In this document: positions 21,261-32,180 of the stretch, one piece after another | Numbering within the stretch: the stretch's first letter is position 1 | How the letters are laid out: every line of letters begins with the position of its first letter | Assembly: GCA_024509875.1 (NCBI GenBank) | Contig: JAMPIV010006383.1 | Span: 396,001 to 460,000 of the forward strand | Direction of reading: 5' to 3' | Source of the DNA: Oreohelix idahoensis | Lineage: Eukaryota; Mollusca; Gastropoda; Stylommatophora; Oreohelicidae | DNA length: 64,000 nt | Notes under the pieces: model-generated | Databases searched by the model: none | What the model saw: the letters and a program-made list of their open reading frames with translations, nothing else | What the model was told of the DNA's origin: nothing | Position numbers and translations under genes: made by a program

Positions 21261-23220
21261 TGCAGGCACACACCTTATTTCACCTGGGACTATTTTGAAA
21301 TATCACAGCCTATCCTGCATGATTTGAAATGATTGGATCTTTCTGATTAGATTCATAACATCACTGGAGGGAATATAGGCTGACAATTTCAGTTTTATTT
21401 CTTTGTGATTTGTACGCTCGCCAAGACATCAGACCTTCGCCAGAGGAAGAACTAGATTCATAATTCCTAATTGTTATCCGGATCTTTTATTGGAGAACCA
21501 GATAAGACTTATAAAGCACAGGAAATATCTTTCAAATTTTAATAAGGAACAACCGGGACTAGGAAATTGAAGAAACACGGAGCCAGAAGGGGCAATCTAT
21601 GTTAAAATTAAAAGAAATCCCAGACACGTTTTGTAAGAGAACGATTCGTCTATTTTATTCATCTGTGCGACAAGTCTGTAGCCAGGATTGGCGTAAGTTG
21701 GATTTACATTTCATATTTTATTACTAACATGTGAACTAACATATATATGTAAATATTACCTTGTGAATTTTATTGTTTGAAACTCGCTATTGGATGTCAA
21801 AGTCATTTGAGGCTGGCAACATCAGCGTATTGAATGATGATTCATGAACCACCACTGCATGGGCTGGGGATTGCTGTATTGATAGTTTCGTAAAGAGAAC
21901 TAAAAGTATAATGTAGTTCCAGGTTCCCTATGGAGCAGAGAGGGAAAGATGAAAAGAAATGATGTCCATTCTAAGCATAAGACTTACATTTTCAAAGCAG
22001 TGTAAATGTCCCTATAAACATGTTCGCTTTAAAATTAATGTAAGGTTTCACGCTTTAAACCAGTGTAAATTTCTATGGGAAAATAGAAGTTTCAAACTTT
22101 TGCACAAATGTAAATGAAACACGAATGAATTTATATCGTGAACACTTTTCAAACAGTGGAGATGTAAATGTAAAACATATTTTATCTGCACGTTTAACCG
22201 TTTTCATTTATAATACAATGTAAAGCTAAAGCTATTCAGTTTAAATGTAAAGGAAGTTTTATCCCGAGGGATTAAATTTAATTCTCATCGAGGGTAAACT
22301 CTGAATTAAGTGGGATGGTGAAATAGAAGAGGGGGGACACATAACTGTGTCGGAGAACGCATTTCTCAGAAGAGCGTTCTTTTCTATTCTTCTATCACAG
22401 TTATTGGTGGTACCAGCAGAACATACTATTTCTGGAACAAGACAGGATCAGTGGCCTACGCTTTAAGACAAAGAACACTGTGTAGACTTTCCTTGAAGTG
22501 TCTCGGAGTAAAGCTACACCCGACAACCTTGACCAGAGACGAGAGATCAGTGTGAAAAGACAGAACCGTCATTGGCAGCTAAGTTCGAATATATGCTGCC
22601 ATCTGAACTTTCTTACCCTTTTGCAATCCTCAAATACGAGGATGATAGCTTTTCTTTATCCAATAACTATTCTAATTATTTTCAAACTGTTAAAACTTAA
22701 AGCGATTATTAAATTGTGTTATTTGTAATGTTACAAATTTAATGTCGATTTGATCATTTTAAAGTAACTTCATGTTTGTCTCAGTCAATTACTACACACA
22801 TTCTAAACAGAGCTAAACTTGAATAATAGAGTTCCACTGAGTAAATCAGGGGTGGGGGCTTAACGAGCTGATAAATAAGTGCTTAAATTCTTCACAGAAG
22901 TGGTCGGCAGGTTACAGAATTAACGTGCTTAGCGACAGCCAGCATTGTTTTCGCTTACCTGAATTTCTTGTGAAGACTCCCATGTGATAGAAGCTTTACT
23001 ACTCTTCTATCTACACTTCTGCCAAGGGTACTCTTGTGTACAAATAGACTCCATTGAAGCCTATATTAGATACTCTTGAGTTTGGTCACTGTTGGACCAC
23101 TACTGCAAAGCAGGGGAGGCAATACCGTCGCAAATACATCCATATAATTTTCACTACATATATCTAATGACGGTCGCCAGCAATGAAATGACCACAGTAG
23201 TGATAGTACCGTCTGTAATA
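21261..23220. other. Helitron 1 interior, unassigned
   Basis: No ORF with recognisable features. Contains a T/A-rich section with several GTAAAT motifs (22000-22240). The largest open frame (22498-22728) has no recognisable motif. Confidence 0.45.
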
Positions 23221-23281
23221 CATGTAACAGAAACAACACACTATAATTAAAAACCTGTCAATTTTGACGGGTTATTGCTAG

Positions 23282-23890
23282 TTATTAATGATAATAACGA
23301 TAATTTTGTTTTTAAATACATTTTTGTCTCGTTATGTCGAAGCGCGTCCTGTTCAACCTAGTCGGTTATATTAGGGCGCATGTCCAAATATAAAAGAACT
23401 TCAGGTCTTGTAACATTTTTGTTTTTAAAGATACGAAAACATTTAAATCGTCAGAAAATTCCCAGCAGTAAAATATCTTCACTCTGTGGCTGTCTTGGGG
23501 ATCAAAAGAATAAATTTTTATGGTTGTCTTTACAGAAAGTAGAAATATGAAAATGTATTTTATGGCATACACTTTAAAATGAACAAAATGCAAGGTCTTA
23601 GTGCGTGATAAATTCATCGGGATGTGAAATCCAGGTTAAACAATAGGTCAAGGTTGGGAGAATGGAGAAATTTATTGGGCTGAGAAATTTTCAAAATCGT
23701 TTAACCGTCAAGTTAATAAATTACCGACGTTTTAACGACGAAGCACTTGTATATGAAATAAAAAGAGCAGGCGTGAATTAATCATTATGGAAATAATCGC
23801 TACTTTGTTGCAACAGTTCAGTGCAAATCTCGGTGATGAACAATTTTTTACGCCGACTTTTACCAATCATTAATAACAATCTTCAACACG
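23282..23890. other. No gene recognised
   Basis: AT-rich sequence; an 83-codon minus frame at 23366-23617 shows no motif. Confidence 0.45.
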
Positions 23891-23894
23891 GGCC

Positions 23895-24192
23895 AACTTT
23901 TTGTTTTATATTTTCATTGTTTTGTTGTTGTTTTTTTTAATGTTTGTTTTGTTCTATATTTTCATTATTTCGTTTTTTTTTAATTTTCTGCTTTGTTTTA
24001 TATGTTCATTATTTTGTTATTGTATTTTCTGCTTTGTTGTATATTTTCATTGGTTTGTTATTTTAATCTCTTCTTTGTTTTATATTTTCATTATTTTGTT
24101 ATTGTATTCTCTTCTTTGTTTTATATTTTCATTTTGTTATTTTATTTTCTTTGTTTTATATTTTCATTGGTTTGTATTTTCTGCTTTGCTAT
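23895..24192. repeat. Degenerate AT-rich minisatellite, left part
   Basis: Imperfect tandem copies of a unit like TTTGTTTTATATTTTCATT, 38-50 bp each. Similar units resume at 26459-26525, so the array appears to be interrupted. The open frames through it (Phe/Ile/Cys-rich) are repeat artefacts. Confidence 0.7.
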
Positions 24193-26459
24193 TGTGATAA
24201 ACGAGCGCCAAAGCCGTATCGCGATATCTCTTCCTACAACTCCCTATTTTATTTTTCCCCACCTTGTGCTCTTTTATTCCACGTTGGCTCTTTCATCGTT
24301 TTCTAGTAATCTTTTAATCACGACTGGACTTTAATCGATAATCTTGATTACTCGCATCTGGTATCTAAAGAACCACATTTGTCCTTTCATCGGTGGTAAA
24401 GAAATTCTTATGATTCAGTTTCCCCACCTTGTGAAACACACCATGTTTCACAAAATCTTGTGACACCCCAGCTTGCACGTAAGAAAACATTCTTTTATAT
24501 CTAGTCCTTGTGTAAATAATTGTCGCGTATACCATCTTGGAATACCACTAATTTGAGTGGTACCAGATGGCCTCTTAGCTATTGAGGAGAGGCGGAGTTT
24601 CACGTCACAGGCAAGATTTGCGAACATATGGGGGTGTTAGGAATATAACGTACGGCAGACTACATCAGAGAGGAGTCCAGTTTTTTCAACATTGTGGTGT
24701 AGAGAACATCCCTAACGCCTAGCCTAATCACAAGTGTCTATTCAGTGTGGATACAATAATTCATATATGTGGTGTATTGTGTTCTTAAAGGATTTTGCGA
24801 AGGGAAAAGAAGGTTAGTAGATCTTATACAGATTATTAATACTTTTTCTTATTCTTTAGTTAGTTATCTCAGTCGTCTAGCTAAATGTGCGAAAGATAAT
24901 TTTTTAATGAAATCTTAAAGTACATGCCTAAATAAGATCAAAAGATTTTCCCTAAGATGATAGGCTGATAGGAAGTAATTAATAGTTCATATTTCACCTT
25001 CATCTAGCTTGTTAAATCATCATTCTCAATCTTTCATGCGCACACACTCTCATGCACAATAAATTTCACATCATTAGTATCGAACTCATAGAGATCAGTA
25101 GTGAGAAGTAGAATAAATTAAAGTCAACCAGTGATATTAAGTGTGAAAACTTACGAAGACTTTTGTGTGTCTTCAGTCCATCAGAAATCTGAGTCTACAC
25201 GCTACGTGTCTGACGTCTAGCCAGAAAAAAGTTATCACAACGGACATTTGGCTAGCAGAATTTGCCATAGGACATCCTTAATTCCTCAAATAAAAAGGAA
25301 TATTTCTCGCCCACGATTAAGACGGCGGATGCAGCATTTTTCGTCACCTTATATCATGTGCGCACACGTTCAGTACATATTTAAATCAAGTTCAAATCAC
25401 TCGAAAGCTTACTACAGGAGTCAAGCTAAAGCTCACAGTTGATTACTCATATCATGTTCAGCTCCATCGGAAGCTTACCATCTGAAGTCAAGCTAAAGAG
25501 CTCAAAAGTTGAATCTCATATTTATATCAAGTGCAACACACTCTTAAGCGCACTCTAAAAAGCAGACCAAAGTGTACTTTATGAATCCCGATTACATACT
25601 CAAGGTAATGAGTCTACATATTAAGAACAGTTCGTGAAGATATCCAGTCTGGCCAGTGACCTTCGGAGATTTGACAACAGACATTTTCATACGACAACTG
25701 TTAACTCTTGATCAACGCTACAGAGATATTCTCAAACAGTGAAGGACGGTTTATTATAATAAATAATTATCAACGTTCTCAGTACAACAGAAGTTTTCAT
25801 CAGAACGTTCTCGACGTAGAGATACCCCACTCGAAATAACTTAGAACACCTTGGGACATTCTATGCATAAATGTTTATCATCCTACCATGGAGAAGCATT
25901 TAGAGACAAATGGACAGTGTAGATTACTCACCATTTTGGTAACACTGATCGTATCACATCATCATCATTTCGCTTTACACAAGTTCATTCGTCTTTTTAA
26001 TTAACTACAATACAAATATCTCATCTGTGTGTTTTGTGTGAATCGTCTTGTACCATCATCACGTTCTAATCACTACTAACCCTATCTGTGTAGATATTTA
26101 ATTAATAAACCCACTAATCGTTTGATCATTATCTAGTTTGTTAATATATCACTCGTGCTGTCGGTGTTAAATATTTACAAATAGTTAAATTTCTACACTC
26201 AGATGAGGTTGGGGGCTTTTTCTGTTACGGGATCTAAGGGCAGAAGCTAAGGTCGCGGGGAAACATAACTCTTTCCATAATCCACGAGAAAACACTGTCC
26301 ATTGGAAAGTATTCGCATTCACTCCTTCTCATCCTTATCTCGGATAGGTCTCTATCTTTTCTTAACGAGTCAATTTCTGGAGACCGACTACATAATATCT
26401 CATAGGCTATTCCTGGAGAAAACTACTTTCGTAGTTGCCCCAATACGCACCACACGACA
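24193..26459. other. Unclassified 2.3-kb segment interrupting a minisatellite
   Basis: Lies between two parts of the same TTTCATT minisatellite. It is richer in unique sequence and ends ...CACGACA. It contains short near-duplicate blocks with CTTACTACAGG / CTTACCATCTG and AGTCAAGCTAAAG at about 25405-25500. It could be an inserted solo LTR, but I find no matching target duplication or second LTR. No coding capacity recognised. Confidence 0.35.
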
Positions 26460-26530
26460 GTTGTATATTTTCATTGTTTCATTTTCTGCTTTGTCGAATA
26501 TTTTCATTGTTTTGCATTTCTTTATAGATT
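26459..26530. repeat. Degenerate AT-rich minisatellite, right part
   Basis: Units TATTTTCATTGTTTCATTTTCTGC and similar, matching 23895-24192. Confidence 0.6.
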
Positions 26531-26831
26531 CTTTATGTTAATATGTCTTTCTTTCTTTCTTTTTTTTTTTGCATCTTTTACTTGCGTTTTTATTGTACTT
26601 TTCCCAGTGCTACCTGTGTTGTTAATTTTCTTCCTTCATCTTTCTAGGTCACTGATCTTTTCCGTTGTTGTTTTTGTTCAGCAATATTTCCCACATGTTT
26701 GCTATGTTTTGTGTCTTTTTCTCTTAACCTGTCAATATTTCTGGTCTTTGTGTCGTGATTATGACTCCGGCTGACGAAGGCTTAACCCCAAAATGTTCAG
26801 TGTTTTATGTAGTAATGTTCAATTATAAAAC
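26531..26831. other. T-rich spacer
   Basis: Includes CTTT repeats and a T-run at 26547-26570. No gene. Confidence 0.5.
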
Positions 26832-27182
26832 CAAGGTTGTGGAGTAGGTCAAAAAGCTTTCCAACTCGGACTCGTGTGAAAGTTTTGAATTCAGTCTCGG
26901 ACTCCCGACTCTGATTACCATTTGCTACTAGTTATATGGTATAACTTAGACAATCTTTGAAGGACCTAGGACTAGAATGGAACCAGGCCAGGAGGAAGAC
27001 AGCCATAGGATAGTCTGGCGCTCTCTCTTCCAAACCTCCACTCCTCACGGTAGAAGGGGAACGACTAAGTAAGTATATGGTATAACATTCGGAGTTTCTG
27101 GATTTTTTTTTTTTTTAACCATCTCCAACTTCATTAAAAAACGAACGACTCCTCGACTCCGGACTCCGACTCCACAGCTCTG
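26832..27182. mobile_element. hAT-like MITE
   Basis: Inverted ends CAAGGTTGTGGAGTAGG and CAGAGCTGTGGAGTCGG (complement of the right end) match at 13 of 17 positions. They are flanked by 8-bp sequences TATAAAAC and TTTAAAAC (7 of 8 identical), the duplication length of hAT transposons. The sub-terminal parts are rich in GGACTC/GAGTCC motifs. No transposase. A LINE tail is nested inside. Confidence 0.7.
26946..27073 (+). mobile_element. LINE 3' tail insertion with 13-bp duplication
   Basis: A 128-bp insert ending CTAAGTAAG. It is flanked by identical 13-bp copies of TATATGGTATAAC at 26933-26945 and 27074-27086. This is the signature of target-primed reverse transcription with severe 5' truncation. 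The tail resembles the reverse copy at 20139-20400. Confidence 0.85.
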
Positions 27183-27202
27183 TTTAAAACTGATTACTTA
27201 TC

Positions 27203-27204
27203 TT

Positions 27205-27248
<44 letters not shown>

Positions 27249-27275
27249 GGGGGGGGGTGGGGGGGTGGTAGGGGT
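27203..27275. repeat. T-run followed by poly-G tract
   Basis: About 12 T, then 33 uninterrupted G (27215-27247), then G-runs broken by T. Strong quadruplex potential; also prone to assembly error. Confidence 0.9.
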
Positions 27276-27668
27276 ATTTATCTACGGTATTTTACCACAC
27301 ATTCTGAAGTTAGACCTTCGATTGGGGGGCGCAATAATTTTTGTTCAAGTTAACCTGTACGAAATGGACGCCTAGTTATATACAAAAGAAATCAGCTTCA
27401 ACAAAATAGTGCTTAGCACGTGACAAGTAGCCTCGTTAAGTTCCTGGGCGTCTCTGGGGAGACAAAGAAACAATAAGCATACTGATCCCTCTGTTGTGTT
27501 GTATGAAGTGACTAATACGAGCTTGTGTTTAGAGCTGGCAATCTTATCATGTACTACAATGTGCTACACAAATCACTACTACAAGAACACGTGAACACTT
27601 TAGTACAGGCTTCATGCAAGGGGACCTGCTGCACTGGTGGCTACTTGCTTCATAGGGAGTAAAAAGGG
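27276..27668. other. No gene recognised
   Basis: Mixed-composition sequence without a recognised feature. Confidence 0.4.
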
Positions 27669-27747
27669 ACACGATGATAAATAGTATAAATTAACACGAT
27701 GATAAATAGTATAAATTAACACGATGATAAATAGTATAAATTAACAA
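27669..27747. repeat. 25-bp tandem repeat, three copies
   Basis: Unit CACGATGATAAATAGTATAA plus ATTAA, three perfect copies. Directly precedes a SINE. Confidence 0.9.
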
Positions 27748-27755
27748 GATAATCG

Positions 27756-28040
27756 AGTCGCGGTAGGCGTAGTGGTTAGTGCAATGGCTTTCTAGCTCAG
27801 TGGAAGCAAATTATGATCCCAGTTGAGGTGGGATTTTTTAGACCGCAAACGGCTCCGGGGTCGACCCAGCCTCGTGAACTGGGTACCAGAGTAACTCTGG
27901 GAAGGTTAAGGCGGCCGGCGTGATGCTGACCACATCATCCTTAGTGTGCCGATGGTCAAGAAAATATGGGCCTAACACCATATTCCCAATATGCCACTAT
28001 GGGCGTGTAACGGGATCCCTAACAAGATAATCCCATCTTG
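27756..28040 (+). mobile_element. tRNA-derived SINE, family 1, uninterrupted copy
   Basis: Head GAGTCGCGGTAGGCGTAGTGG with an A-box-like motif; the B box is decayed (TTATGATCCC at 27811-27820). The tail contains GCCGCAAACGGCTCC-type sequence, GGCGGCCGGCGTGATGCTGA and GGGCGTGTAACGGGATC. The last motif is the intact form of the site cut by the solo LTR at 29540. The right edge lies past 28021. Confidence 0.85.
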
Positions 28041-28121
28041 CCGACTAGTCTAATAGCAAAGACAATATCCAAAGAATGGAGAAAAGCATGGAACTAGAGC
28101 GAGAAAGAAAGGCATACATAG
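28041..28121. other. Spacer with hAT target site
   Basis: Ends with ATACATAG (28114-28121), the left flank of the following element. Confidence 0.6.
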
Positions 28122-29180
28122 CAGGGCCGGATTAAGCCAAGAAGGGCCTCTAGGCTTTTTGGTGTTTGGGCCCCCCTTCACCTAATAGGCAATAATTTTA
28201 ATTTCTTTTTTCAAACCCCTTATCATGGTGATGGTATATACTAGTATTATTAATAGACTGGTATGTTAGTTTGTTGGCATGGTGATGGTATATACTAGTA
28301 TTATTAATAGACTGGTATGTTAGTTTGTTAGCATGGTGATGGTACATACTAGTATTATTAATAGACTGGTATGTTAGTTTGTTAGCATGGTGATGGTACA
28401 TACTAGTATTATTAATAGACAGGTATGTTAGTTTGTTAGCGTGGTGATGGTATATACTAGTATTATTAATAGACTGGTATGTTAGTTTGTTAGCATGGTG
28501 ATGGTATATACTAGTATTATTAATAGACTGGTATGTTAGTTTGTTAGCGTGGTGATGGCATATACTAGTATTATTAATAGACTGGTATGTTAGTTTGTTA
28601 GCATGGTGATGGCATATACTAGTATTATTAATAGACTGGTATGTTAGTTTGTTAGCATGGTGATGGCATATACTAGTATTATTAATAGACTGGTATGTTA
28701 GTTTGTTATCATGGTGATGGTATATACTAGTATTATTAATAGACTGGTATGTTAGTTTGTTAGCGTGGTGATGGTATATACTAGTATTATTAATAGACTG
28801 GTATGTTAGTTTGTTAGCATGGTGATGGTATATACTAGTATTATTAATAGACTGGTATGTTAGTTTGTTAGCATTGCTCACCTATTTTATTAGTAATTGT
28901 TTTTTATTAATGTTTTAGTATTATTTTTATTTTCATTAAGGCAAACACATTAAATACATTTTATTGAAAATTTTTCTTGTTTTTCTTCCAACAATCTTTT
29001 CAATAGGTGGTAAGAATTCAGTTTTTCTAAGAATAGAAGATTCAATGCGCATCAATGCCAACATTTTCTGTTTGTACATAAATCTTTGCATTTTTTTTTA
29101 AACGTATGCACGGGTGGCCCCCCAAGAGCTCCGTGCCCCAAGGCTTCAGCCTACTTAGCCTAATGGATAATCCGACTCTG
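28122..29180. mobile_element. hAT-like non-autonomous element carrying a minisatellite
   Basis: Ends CAGGGCCGGATTA and the complement CAGAGTCGGATTA match at 11 of 13 positions. Flanks ATACATAG (28114-28121) and ATGCATAG (29181-29188) agree at 7 of 8, the hAT duplication length. GGGCC-rich sub-terminal sequence is present at both sides. A 54-bp tandem array occupies 28224-28873. No transposase. Confidence 0.75.
28224..28873. repeat. 54-bp minisatellite, 12 copies
   Basis: Twelve head-to-tail copies of a 54-bp unit starting CATGGTGATGG and ending GTTAGTTTGTTAG. Copies differ mostly at GTATAT/GTACAT/GCATAT and CATGG/CGTGG positions. As 54 is divisible by three, the minus strand stays open for 227 codons with an 18-residue period (ANKLTYQSINNTSIYHHH). 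I regard this as a by-product of the unit length. Confidence 0.95.
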
Positions 29181-29188
29181 ATGCATAG

Positions 29189-29297
29189 CAGTTACTAAAA
29201 AAAAAAAAAAAACAGGCTAAAGATAAGACGAACTAGAAATACCAGTAAATAGAAAATTACTCCGGCTCAAATTGGAAACAGGCTACTTTAGAATGGG
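29189..29297. other. Spacer
   Basis: A-rich; includes a 16-A run. No feature. Confidence 0.5.
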
Positions 29298-29539
29298 AGC
29301 CGCGGTAGCATAGTGGTTAGTGCACTGGCTTCATAGCTCAGTGGTCTATGGTTCGATCCCCAGACGAGGTGAGATTTTTTTAGGCCGCAAACGGCTCCTG
29401 GGTCGACCTGCTGGGTACCAGAGCAAATCTGGGAAGGTTAAGGCGGCCGGCGTGATGCTGACCACATCACCCCTAGTGTGCCGATGGTCAAGAAAATATG
29501 GGCCTAACACCATATTCCCAATATGCCTCAATGGGCGTG
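29298..29539 (+). mobile_element. tRNA-derived SINE, family 1, split by the solo LTR (5' piece)
   Basis: Intact A box TAGCATAGTGG (29306-29316) and B box GGTTCGATCCC (29350-29360). The tail matches the copy at 27756 with GGCGGCCGGCGTGATGCTGA. It stops at GGGCGTG (29539), where the LTR begins; the remaining TAACGGGATC appears at 32169 beyond the LTR. Confidence 0.9.
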
Positions 29540-32163
29540 TGTCACGTAGGGTTTATATTCATTTAATTTCCTACATCTTCTTCCTATTCTTTCACCCGAA
29601 TTCTCTCTTTTATTATCTCTGTATTTCGTTTTTTCCTGTATATTTTTCATCCATTCGTTTTGCGAATATTATTTTCATATAATTCGCAAACTTTACCTGT
29701 TTTCCTTTCTCTAAAACTGAGAATCGCGCTAGGACGATATTACGTAGACGTCAGGGCTGCAGGGCGTCAGAAGGCGTGATAAGTCGGTTCGCTGAACATA
29801 GGACGTAGCAAATCGTCTACATTCTCACCGAGCGCGCGAGCTCCTTCTCGGCATAAGTCCCGGTGAGGTGTGATACTTTACATCTGCACCGGCCAGTATC
29901 CAGACATTTGTCTGGAAAATCCCAAACTGACACGGCGCTCACTGTGGGCCACGGTCAGCTGTAGTGTGAAAACTGCCCTGCATTGGAGTCAGTCTGTCTG
30001 GGATTTGAAACTGACACGCGTACATCGTGGTCAGTAGGTGACAGTTACGACACGCGTTAAGCGGACGTAAATGTTGGGAGTAGGGGAGATAATTTCGCTT
30101 GGCGAAATAAGTTTGGGCCCTTTGTCTGATTTTAAGATATTGGCCCGAGTTTGAAACTTTAATTTCATTCTCGCTCATAGACTCACAGTAGATAGGTTGC
30201 TCGTAAACAGAATAGCTGTTAGCGAAGATCTCAGTTTGTTTCGGCAATTTGTCGAACTTCTAGACTTCCAGAAATATTTTCAGCAATCTTATTCTTAAGT
30301 TGTGCAACTACCTGTAATTCTGTGGTTGAGGTAATTAATATGATAGATATATAGATTTTGTGAGTGTTAAAGTGTTTAATCGCTTAATTCATTTTAATCT
30401 ATTTCTTTAGCGCAGAAGAGAAATAAAGTGGTAGGCTATTATATTTTCTAGGGAAGCATTCAGTGGAAAGCAGAATAAAATTAAAATTTCTAGCTTATAA
30501 CGGCAATTGTAGCTATTTATAAATTTAATTTAACTGCTAATACTCAGTCGAGTGTATTTTTCTAAACTAACGTATAAACTCTAGAATCCAGCCTCATGAA
30601 TGGTGACGGAATACGCACGTGTTCTTAATTTATGAGGATTGCTGATTTTTAAATATAACTTACGTCACGGGAAGTTTAAATGATAAGCCAAGCTCTCTGC
30701 TTGCAAGTTTAAATGTAAGTTTTAACCAGTACAGATTCTGTTTATTATATTATATGTGTTATTTTTCCTCCACACAGTGAAAGTTTTGGGGTGACCCTAA
30801 CTTTACCAGCACCTAGTAGTAGTTTCCATACTTGTGAAGAAATAGACAGTCCTTATTTTGAACCACGTGGGTTTTCTCAAGTAACACTGATCTGACGGTG
30901 CAAGTTAGACAGAAATACTAATATCCCTATAACGGGTTTACAAAGACTGTAATGATAAATACTGGACCTTGGAGCCAGCACTTAATTTCTTCTAGAAACT
31001 CTATATAATTTGCTGCCTGGTGGCGTGAATATTAACAATCATTTCCCGACTAGATTATATCTTGTGGACAAATCTGTGGTGTGACTAAAGTGAATCCTAT
31101 ACTGAGGGAAGGCACCGACCTGACATTCATCATTTTTTTTGAAACCTACGCTATTGACACTGTGCTCTGCTAACTCCCGCGCCTGGAATAATTGTTAGGT
31201 GACTTAATCAGACATTTGAACAAATTTGCATACCCAACTAGTCGTTCCCGGAGACTCCAAGTTAAATACGTCTTTTGGAACTGGGGACTTCTTGGCAGAA
31301 GACTGCATTTTTTGAGTCTGTGTGAAAATCTAAAATCAATGTGTTCCAAGAGGCAGCAAGCAAAGTCGTGAGTACCAGTATGAGAAGCCATGGCGGAATG
31401 AATGAGTGTACGCTGGTTTGAGTGATATTTTTCACTATTTTATCTTTGACACCCTGTTGCTGTCCTAATTTTTTTTCAATCTGCATAATTTGTTGCTAAG
31501 GCTAGAGTTCTTGTGTTTTGTCTTAGGTTAAATCAGATTTTTTTCAAACTCTGTGCATATAATTACGAGATAAAACAAAGACAACTCTTAGACTCAAACC
31601 CTATGTATCTGTGACTCGGGCGCCATCATCTGTTCTCTTAACGGGGCCGGGCTAAACCTAGAGTTAACACTATAACGGGGCTATCATCCTTGCAACATTT
31701 ACTTGATTTTTTTATGACTATGTGTATATGTATTTTCCTTGATGTACTTTCTTTGATGTTGTGAGCCGATTTTTCCTGATATTAAAATCGCTCTTGAACT
31801 TAATAATCGTGTTTGGTCAGCTCGTTCTAGATAATATATATATATATATCATTGTTATAGTTTTCCCACGTCTGTGTGTTTGCCTGTCGTCACGTGTATG
31901 TGCGTGCCCGTGAGTGATAGAAATATACGTAATATGTATATTGGTGTAGTCTGTCTGACGCTGTAACAACTGTTGTAGAAGATAGGTGAGAGAGAGAAGA
32001 ATTCTTTTCGCTTTCAGAGACAGCCACTATATCAAAATCTATCATCTCACGTGTGTGGAAATTCTATTACCTTTCACTAACTCTCACTGAGTCTATCACC
32101 TATTCAAACCTATTCAGAAGGGACCAAACCTAGTCTTAATTCTCCTATCGGAAATCTACGACA
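29540..32163 (+). mobile_element. Solo LTR (2.6 kb) with 5-bp target duplication
   Basis: Starts TGTCACGTAG and ends CTACGACA. The perfect 5-bp duplication GCGTG flanks it (29535-29539 and 32164-32168). It is homologous along its length, in reverse orientation, to the LTR at 37110-39637 and to the flanking LTRs of the element at 37-47 kb. That identifies it as an LTR left behind by LTR-LTR recombination. The long length is unusual for gypsy-type LTRs. It has no protein-coding capacity that I can support. Confidence 0.9.
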
Positions 32164-32180
32164 GCGTGTAACGGGATCTA
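32164..32180 (+). mobile_element. SINE 3' remnant after the solo LTR
   Basis: GCGTG duplication, then TAACGGGATC, continuing the SINE interrupted at 29539. Compare the continuous GGGCGTGTAACGGGATC at 28005-28021. Confidence 0.85.

Larger units (their letters stand above)
20401..23281 (+). mobile_element. Helitron 1 (2.9 kb), no replicase gene seen
   Basis: Starts TCCAATACC at 20401 and ends with the hairpin AACCTGTCA/TGACGGGTT, then ATTG and CTAG (23278-23281). It is flanked by A at 20400 and T at 23282, exactly the Helitron rule. The first 110 bp align with the starts of Helitrons 2 and 3. The 2.5-kb interior shows no Rep or helicase motif. It includes a dispersed repeat (20787-21260) and otherwise unassigned sequence, possibly captured host DNA. 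Confidence 0.8.

Noticed and set aside
23901..24334. Hydrophobic Phe/Ile-rich membrane-protein-like ORFs
   Set aside because: Products of a T-rich degenerate minisatellite.
28198..28881. 227-codon repeat protein
   Set aside because: Unit length of 54 bp keeps the frame open by arithmetic; unit differences include non-synonymous changes, and it lies inside a transposon.
29306..29360. tRNA gene
   Set aside because: Same SINE head, followed by the conserved non-tRNA tail.
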